NCBI GenBank assembly: GCA_964646425.1
Contig: CAZYEI010000001.1
Span: 1 to 64,000, forward strand
From: CAZYEI01 sp964646425
GTDB taxonomy: Bacteria > Bacillota_I > Bacilli_A > RFN20 > JAISJY01
DNA length: 64,000 nucleotides
Direction of reading: 5' to 3'
The notes beneath the pieces are model-generated. The model worked only from the letters and a program-made list of their open reading frames with translations, did not search any database and was not told where the DNA came from. A program made the position numbers and the translations under genes. This document shows, piece after piece, positions 58,768 through 64,000 of the stretch (positions are counted from its first letter, which is position 1; each line of letters begins with the position of its first letter).

Positions 58768-60510
58768 TTATTTATCCTCCTTTAATTGAGATAAATAGAT
58801 ATCACGATAAACATTTGACTTTTGCATAAGTTCTTCATGACTACCAATTGATTCAATTTGCCCATTATCTAGCACCATAATTCTATCAGCGTTTTTAGCA
58901 GTAGCAATTCTTTGAGCAACAATTATTTTAGTTATATTAGGCATTTTTTCATTTAATTCTCGATATAAATTAGCTTCAGTCACCAAATCAAGAGCACTTG
59001 TCGAGTCATCGAAAATTAAAATTTCTGGTTTTCTTAAGATTGCTCTAGCAATTGATAGTCTTTGCTTTTGTCCCCCAGATAATGATGCGCCTTTTTCAGC
59101 AACAAATTCATCATATTTCAAATCTTTTTCAACAATAAAGTTATTAGCTTGAGCAATTTTAGCTGCTTTTATAATTTCTTCATTGCCAATATTTTCAACA
59201 CCAAAAGCAATATTTTCTTTAATAGTACCTGCAAATAATTCTGATTTTTGTAAACAAATACCTACAATATTTCTTAAATCTTCTTTCTTATATTTTTTTA
59301 CGTTAACATTATCAACCAACACTTCACCATCAGTTGAATCATAAAATCTAACCAACAAATTAACCAATGTTGATTTACCACAACCAGTTGAACCGACAAT
59401 TGCCAATGTTTCACCTGCGTTTATTTTAAAAGTAAGATTGTTCAAAACATTATTACTTGTCAAAGGATATTTAAAAGAAACATTTTTAAATTCTATAACT
59501 CCCTTTTCTTTTTTGTTACTTATATCAAAATCACCATCTAATAATTCTGGAATAGTCTCTAATACTTCACTAATTCTAGAACTAGAAGCATATGCTTTAG
59601 CAATATTTGTAAACATCATTCCCAACATCATAATTGACATACAAATCATAGAAATATATGTAACTGCTTGAGTGATTTGTCCGACAAGAATTTCAGGACC
59701 GACGATTGATTTAGCGCCATCAATTATTGCAGTTCCACCAATGTAGTAAATAATTATTTGAGCAAAATAAACAATCAAATTAAGTAATGGCATCAAAAAA
59801 GAGGTAATCTTTCCGACATATAAATTTTCACCAGTATAATCATCATTTACCTTTTTAAATCTATGATATTCATAATCTTCTTTGCAAAAAGCCTTAACAA
59901 CTCTAGCACCAGTTACATTTTCATGCATTACGGTATTTACTCTATCTAACTTTTCCTGAATTTTTTTAAAAACAGGGAAAACAAGTTTCATAAAAATAAT
60001 TAATAATATTATTTCAATTGGTAAAATAATTAATAATATTATTCCAAATTTTTTAGTAATGGAAAGCGTAAAAATAATTCCAAGTATAAAGAAACTTAAT
60101 GCTCTTACTAAGCCTCGCAAGCACATTGAAATCATATTTTGAATTTGCGTAATATCATTGGTTACTCTCGTAACAAGTGAACCGGTCTTAAAATTATCTG
60201 CTTGATGACTAGATAAATTCATAATTTTATCAAATACAGCTTTTCGCAAATCATTGCCAAATTTAAAACTTGCAATATTCGTAAAAACATTAGCAAGAAT
60301 CCCTCCAATCACACCACATATCAAAATAATTATCATTATTAGTCCATATTTAATGATATTATTAAAATTATTTGTTGAAATACCAAAATCAACAATTTTT
60401 TGCATATAAGAAGTTAAAAACATATCCATTGCAACTTCTACTATCATAAATAATGGGGCAAGAAGTGCAAAATACCAGTATTTTTTTAAATACTTTAATA
60501 TCTTAATCAT
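58768..60510 (-). CDS. ABC exporter half-transporter, degenerate ATP site
   Basis: A 580-aa partner subunit. It has six transmembrane helices (about 15-305), then Walker A GSTGCGKST near residue 370, signature LSGGQKQRLS near 478 and Walker B ILIFDDSTSALD near 500. The catalytic Glu is replaced by Asp, as in BmrC and TM287, so one of the two ATP sites is expected to be non-consensus. This is what a heterodimer should show and supports the pairing. It overlaps the marR gene by 8 nt. Confidence 0.93.
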   Translation of the reverse strand: MIKILKYLKKYWYFALLAPLFMIVEVAMDMFLTSYMQKIVDFGISTNNFNNIIKYGLIMIIILICGVIGGILANVFTNIASFKFGNDLRKAVFDKIMNLSSHQADNFKTGSLVTRVTNDITQIQNMISMCLRGLVRALSFFILGIIFTLSITKKFGIILLIILPIEIILLIIFMKLVFPVFKKIQEKLDRVNTVMHENVTGARVVKAFCKEDYEYHRFKKVNDDYTGENLYVGKITSFLMPLLNLIVYFAQIIIYYIGGTAIIDGAKSIVGPEILVGQITQAVTYISMICMSIMMLGMMFTNIAKAYASSSRISEVLETIPELLDGDFDISNKKEKGVIEFKNVSFKYPLTSNNVLNNLTFKINAGETLAIVGSTGCGKSTLVNLLVRFYDSTDGEVLVDNVNVKKYKKEDLRNIVGICLQKSELFAGTIKENIAFGVENIGNEEIIKAAKIAQANNFIVEKDLKYDEFVAEKGASLSGGQKQRLSIARAILRKPEILIFDDSTSALDLVTEANLYRELNEKMPNITKIIVAQRIATAKNADRIMVLDNGQIESIGSHEELMQKSNVYRDIYLSQLKEDK

Positions 60511-60934
60511 AATAGTCCCCCTTTAAAACTTCTATCATTTTATCCAGTATTACATTAAAAATTTGTAATTCTTCATCAGTGATTGCCGACTCCATTAAGC
60601 TATCAACTTCTTTAAAAAGTTTTTTAAATTTTTTACTTTGTTCTTCACCTTTATCAGTTAAAGATATTATTGTTTTTCGATTATCATTTAATGATTTTTT
60701 TCTAGCAATTAATTTATCATTTTCTAAATTAGATAAAGTAATGGAAATTGTTGAAGCCTTCATTTTCAAAAAATCACAAATATCTTTTTGAGTTATTTCC
60801 AAATTGCGATTTTTATCTAAAAATTTAATAATTTGGAATTGTGTTACACTCATTCCACTTTTTATCACTTTGCTTTTAACTGTTTCTCCAAACAACTTTG
60901 AAACTTCTTTTATTCTGTATCCTATCGGTTCCAT
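60503..60934 (-). CDS. MarR-family repressor of the ABC exporter
   Basis: About 143 aa from the ATG at 60934, with AAAGGAG 5-11 nt upstream, rather than the ATG that overlaps this site. The winged helix-turn-helix has LEITQKDICDFLKMKASTISITLSNLENDKLI (about residues 45-77) and the wing LNDNRKTIISLTDKG. It overlaps the first exporter gene and sits behind a promoter filled by a 16-bp palindrome, which is typical for a drug-responsive autorepressor. Confidence 0.93.
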   Translation of the reverse strand: MEPIGYRIKEVSKLFGETVKSKVIKSGMSVTQFQIIKFLDKNRNLEITQKDICDFLKMKASTISITLSNLENDKLIARKKSLNDNRKTIISLTDKGEEQSKKFKKLFKEVDSLMESAITDEELQIFNVILDKMIEVLKGDYYD

Positions 60935-60958
60935 AGTTTCTCCTTTCATATCAATATA

Positions 60959-60987
60959 ATTATATATTTAGTTTTAAAACTAATCAA
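60959..60987 (-). promoter_or_regulatory. marR-ABC promoter with embedded palindrome
   Basis: Minus strand: TTGATT (60982-60987), 17-nt spacer, TATAAT (60959-60964). The perfect 16-bp palindrome TTAGTTTTAAAACTAA (60968-60983) fills the spacer and is the probable MarR operator. Confidence 0.75.
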
Positions 60988-61060
60988 CAATAAAATATAT
61001 ATTTTACTTTGCAAATCATCAAAATCATGCTAAAATTATAACGCTGGAGTGTGAAATATT

Positions 61061-62191
61061 ATGATAACAATTAAAGAAGTAGTTACAAAAAGCGATATAA
61101 AGAAATTCGTAAAATTTCCTTTGAAATTATACAAAGATAGCAAAAATTTTATTCCTCCTCTTACTGGAGATGAGATTAATAGTTTTAACCCAAAGAAAAA
61201 TTATTCATATACTTATGGTGAAACAAAATTATGGTTAGCATATAAAGATGGCGAAATTGTTGGACGTATTGCTGGTTTAATTAATTTTGCATATAATAAA
61301 AAAACTGAAAGCAATATTTTAAGATTTAATCATTTTGATGTTATTGATGATATCGAAGTATCAAAAGCCCTATTTAACGAACTAGTTGCTTGGGGAAAAG
61401 AAAAGCAATGTACCGATATTATGGGACCAATTGGTTTTAATGATTTTGATCATCAAGGATTTTTAATCGAAGGATATGATCAACCAGGAATGTTTATTAC
61501 AATCTATAATCATCCATACTACATTGAACATTTAGAACAACTTGGTTTTATCAAAAAAGTAGATTGGGTTGAATATAAAATTGGAGTTCCTAAGGAAATT
61601 GACCCTCGAATTGAAAAAGTATGTACATTCTTAGAAAAAAGAGGTATTAGATGTTTAAAACTTAAAAATAAAAAACACTTAATGCAATATATTTATAAAG
61701 CATTTGACACATATAATGATGCTTTTGCACCATTATTTGGTACAGTTCGTTTGCCTAAAGAACAAATAGATCGCATTGTAAAACAATATTTACCTCTATT
61801 AGACTTGGATTTAGTATTTGTTGTAGTAAATGATAAGGATGATGTAATAGCTTTTGGTGTATGTATGCCTAGTTTTGCTGAAGCATCTAAAAAAACTAAT
61901 GGAAAATTATTCCCATTCGGATTCATACATTTCTTAAAAGCAATTAAAAAATCAAAAATTATGGACATGTATTGGATTGCAGTACATCCTACTTATCAAA
62001 AATTAGGTGTTAATGCTCTTATTCTTGCAGAAGCAATTAAAGCTGCTAAAAAGAAAGGAATTGAATTTGCAGAAACAGGTCCAGAACTAGAAGAAAATTT
62101 TGCTGTTCGTTCACAATGGAACAATTTTGATGCAGAATTAATTAGAAAACGTCGATGTTTTACAATAAATATTAATGAAGTAAAATTATAA
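61061..62191 (+). CDS. GNAT-like N-acetyltransferase family protein
   Basis: A 376-aa protein of a large-size acetyltransferase-fold family. N-terminal part: LWLAYKDGEIVGRIAGLIN (about residue 65); conserved block MGPIGFNDFDHQGFLIEGYDQPGMF (about 125) and YYIEHLEQLGFIKKVDWVEYKI (about 155). The C-terminal GNAT-like part has MYWIAVHPTYQKLGVNALILAEAIKAAKKKG (about 305). The family is common in Bacteroidetes and Firmicutes with unknown substrate. It is monocistronic, divergent from the MarR operon, with a TTGCAA/TAAAAT promoter-like pair about 30 nt upstream. Confidence 0.82.
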   Translation: MITIKEVVTKSDIKKFVKFPLKLYKDSKNFIPPLTGDEINSFNPKKNYSYTYGETKLWLAYKDGEIVGRIAGLINFAYNKKTESNILRFNHFDVIDDIEVSKALFNELVAWGKEKQCTDIMGPIGFNDFDHQGFLIEGYDQPGMFITIYNHPYYIEHLEQLGFIKKVDWVEYKIGVPKEIDPRIEKVCTFLEKRGIRCLKLKNKKHLMQYIYKAFDTYNDAFAPLFGTVRLPKEQIDRIVKQYLPLLDLDLVFVVVNDKDDVIAFGVCMPSFAEASKKTNGKLFPFGFIHFLKAIKKSKIMDMYWIAVHPTYQKLGVNALILAEAIKAAKKKGIEFAETGPELEENFAVRSQWNNFDAELIRKRRCFTININEVKL

Positions 62192-62226
62192 GGTTTGACA
62201 TTTTTCTGAAATTAAACAAAAAAGTG

Positions 62227-62255
62227 TTGAAATTACTTATCTAATATGATAATAT
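62227..62255 (+). promoter_or_regulatory. rpmB promoter
   Basis: TTGAAA (62227-62232), 17-nt spacer, TAATAT (62250-62255), 48 nt before the start codon. Confidence 0.75.
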
Positions 62256-62302
62256 AAATAAGCATTTATGAACAAAACTTACTGTGAAGGGGGAAGAACA
62301 AG

Positions 62303-62488
62303 ATGTCAAGAGTATGTGTATTAACTAACAAAGGTCCTATGAGCGGAAATAAGCGTTCTCACTCATTAAGAGCTACTAGACGTAGCTGGGGCGTAAACTT
62401 ACAAAAAGTTAAAGTTAACATTAATGGTAAAGTTACTACTATTAAAGTTTCAGCTAGAGCTCTAAGAACCCTTAAAAAAGCAGGTTAA
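62303..62488 (+). CDS. rpmB: 50S ribosomal protein L28
   Basis: A 61-aa protein with the L28 signature GPMSGNKRSHSLRATRRSW and VSARALRTLKKAG at the C terminus. It lacks the CxxC pairs of zinc-binding forms: only one Cys (residue 5) is present. The start ATG follows AAGGGGGAAG. Own promoter and terminator. Confidence 0.97.
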   Translation: MSRVCVLTNKGPMSGNKRSHSLRATRRSWGVNLQKVKVNINGKVTTIKVSARALRTLKKAG

Positions 62489-62496
62489 TTAATATT

Positions 62497-62525
62497 AAAA
62501 AAGAGGGAAATTCTCCCTCTTTTTA
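62497..62525 (+). terminator. rpmB terminator
   Basis: AAAAAGAGGGA/TCCCTCTTTTT stem with an AATTC loop and T run. Confidence 0.92.
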
Positions 62526-62547
62526 TTTCCTAAAAAGGAGGTTAAAT

Positions 62548-63891
62548 ATGAATCATACTATTAGAAAAAACATTATTCAATTATTTTGGCCGATTTTTTT
62601 AGAAACATTACTTATGACACTTGCCGGAAGCGTTGACACTTGGATGATTTCTAATGTAAGTGACAATGCTGCAGGAGCAATTGGTACAAGTAACACCTTT
62701 ATTGCTTTATTTGTAATTTCATTTAGTATAATTAGCAGTGGTGTTATGGCTGTAATGACTCAATATATCGGTGCCAAAAAAGAAAGTGTTGCAGTTAGAG
62801 CATTTAAACTCGGATTAGTTCTTAATTTAATACTTGGAATGGTTATTTCTTCTATTTTGTTTTTTTTCGCTGAGGATTTATTACATTTAATGAGTGTTAA
62901 CAAAATTCAATTTAATGATGCTTTAACTTATACTAAAATTATTGGAGCCACTGTCTTTTTAAACTCAATTACTCCAATATTCAGTTCTTATTTAAGAGCC
63001 TTCGGTAGAACATCACTTCCAATGATTTCATCATTAGTTGCAAATTTATTAAATGTTGTTTTTAATGCAATTTGGATTTTTGGCTTATTTGGAGCTCCTA
63101 AATGGGGAGTAATGGGTGTTGCTTTGGCCACGGTTATTTCAAAAATTTTTAATTTGGCACTAAATATATTATTTTCGATATTTCTAATTAAAACAAATAA
63201 AGATAAATATCAAATATCAAACATCAATATTTTAAAACAAATTATCAAAATAGGTATGCCAGCTGCCCTTGAAACAACACTATATAATTTAGCAATGACA
63301 TTAGTTTCTAAAATGATTAATTCAATGGATAATGAGGGACTAAATAATACTGCAAGATCTTATGCACAAACCATTACAAATTTTTCTTATGTTGCTGGTG
63401 TTTCATTAGCACAAGCCAATGCTATAATGGTTGGCTGGGCAATTGGTGAAGAAAAGCAAGATGACGCTTATAAATTTACTTTAAATAGATTAAAATACGG
63501 ACTAGTGATAAGTATAATTTGTTCAACAATAATTGCACTTTCTTCTTCTTATATTCTTTCTTTATTTACTAAAAATCCTGAGATTATTAGATTATGTAAA
63601 ATAATTTTATTTATTGATATAGTTTTGGAATTAGGAAGAGTGACCAATTTAACAATTGGGCTTGCTCTAAAAACTTCTGGTGATGCATTATATATTGTAA
63701 TAACAGGAATTATCTTTATGTTCATCTTTGGTGTTGGTCTTTCTTATATTTTTGGTATTTCACTAAAAATGATGGTAGTTGGTTGCTACATTGGGCTTGC
63801 CGCTGATGAATTGATGAGAGGGTTTTTAGCACTTATTCGCTGGAAATCAAAAAAATGGACTACTAAGGGCTTAATAAAAAACCAAGCATAA
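62548..63891 (+). CDS. MATE-family efflux transporter
   Basis: A 447-aa membrane protein with 12 predicted helices in two halves of the MATE/DinF type: LFWPIFLETLLMTLAGSVDTWMIS at the N terminus and the family block GMPAALETTLYNLAMTLVSKMI near residue 230. MATE proteins export cationic drugs or other compounds using Na+ or H+ gradients; the substrate is unknown. Start ATG after AAAGGAGG. It lies behind the rpmB terminator; no clear separate promoter is seen, so it may depend on partial readthrough. Confidence 0.92.
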   Translation: MNHTIRKNIIQLFWPIFLETLLMTLAGSVDTWMISNVSDNAAGAIGTSNTFIALFVISFSIISSGVMAVMTQYIGAKKESVAVRAFKLGLVLNLILGMVISSILFFFAEDLLHLMSVNKIQFNDALTYTKIIGATVFLNSITPIFSSYLRAFGRTSLPMISSLVANLLNVVFNAIWIFGLFGAPKWGVMGVALATVISKIFNLALNILFSIFLIKTNKDKYQISNINILKQIIKIGMPAALETTLYNLAMTLVSKMINSMDNEGLNNTARSYAQTITNFSYVAGVSLAQANAIMVGWAIGEEKQDDAYKFTLNRLKYGLVISIICSTIIALSSSYILSLFTKNPEIIRLCKIILFIDIVLELGRVTNLTIGLALKTSGDALYIVITGIIFMFIFGVGLSYIFGISLKMMVVGCYIGLAADELMRGFLALIRWKSKKWTTKGLIKNQA

Positions 63892-63946
63892 AAAAACGTA
63901 TGTCAAGTTATGGTGAAGAATTTTCCCACAACTTACATACGTTTTT
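63892..63946. terminator. bidirectional terminator between MATE gene and the edge gene
   Basis: A 12-bp stem AAAAACGTATGT/ACATACGTTTTT extended by AAGTT/AACTT and a further inner stem. T runs on both strands suit the convergent genes. Confidence 0.88.
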
Positions 63947-63948
63947 AT

Positions 63949-64000
63949 TTATTTTAAAACACCAATAGCATCAGAAATTGTTTTTTCCATTGCTTCTTTA
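63949..64000 (-). CDS. 3' end of a gene cut by the window edge
   Basis: On the minus strand the frame reads KEAMEKTISDAIGVLK and stops with TAA at 63949-63951, just before a terminator. The 16 visible residues form a helical C terminus. They are too few to name the protein. Confidence 0.5.
   Translation of the reverse strand, partial: KEAMEKTISDAIGVLK

Overview
The window comes from a very AT-rich, low-G+C Gram-positive bacterium of the Bacilli/Mycoplasmatota neighbourhood (for example RF39, Izemoplasmatales, Acholeplasmatales or Erysipelotrichia relatives; the exact lineage cannot be fixed by eye). It uses the standard code: rnjA ends in TGA overlapping the ATG of maf, and tryptophan is TGG. 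Lipoproteins with clear lipoboxes, an S-box leader on metK, a T-box leader on asnS, a B. subtilis-like tRNA order and a plsX-rnc-ftsY-ylxM-ffh-rpsP block all fit this placement.

Layout. 1-670: remnant of a tyrosine recombinase beside an unrecognised ORF. 700-1675: ten tRNA genes on the minus strand. 1998-4660: rnjA, maf and a Tyr/Pro/Gly-rich small protein. 4717-8780 (minus): metK with SAM riboswitch, two tiny or small ORFs, a membrane protein of unknown function and an HI0933-family flavoprotein.

8892-34916 (minus) is the most distinctive part: a roughly 26-kb beta-1,3-glucan (laminarin-type) utilisation locus. A perfect promoter at 34888-34916 drives a 12-gene run ending at a terminator near 15300. 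It encodes a CBM lipoprotein, a lipoprotein solute-binding protein, a second large binding protein split by one in-frame TAA, two MalF/MalG-type permease pairs, an NHL/TPR/Yip1 membrane protein, a DUF5696-like protein, a GH16 lipoprotein and a large cytosolic GH94/149/161-type phosphorylase. A second promoter near 15.2 kb drives a Ig/FN3/discoidin lipoprotein and a signal-less GH16. Then come a LacI-family regulator and a GH5 lipoprotein. The inferred route is surface binding and cleavage, import of oligosaccharides, and cytosolic phosphorolysis to glucose-1-phosphate. No ABC ATPase is present, so a shared one elsewhere is implied. Both main promoters carry a CcpA cre match over the -35 and a GAAATCGNTTTC palindrome in the leader.

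35086-43564: PAP2 phosphatase, a 42-aa membrane peptide, T-box-controlled asnS, coaD, an unknown coiled protein, an M15 peptidase with peptidoglycan-binding domain, hflX, an acyltransferase and an M3 oligopeptidase. 43655-56655 (minus): an LRR lipoprotein behind rimM-trmD, a TetR regulator, khpA, rpsP, ffh, ylxM, a small membrane protein, ftsY, rnc, plsX, recG, a FakA-type kinase and an Asp23 protein. 56874-60934 (minus): a MarR-controlled heterodimeric ABC exporter. 61061-63891 (plus): a GNAT protein, rpmB and a MATE transporter, followed by the 3' tail of a further minus-strand gene at the window edge.
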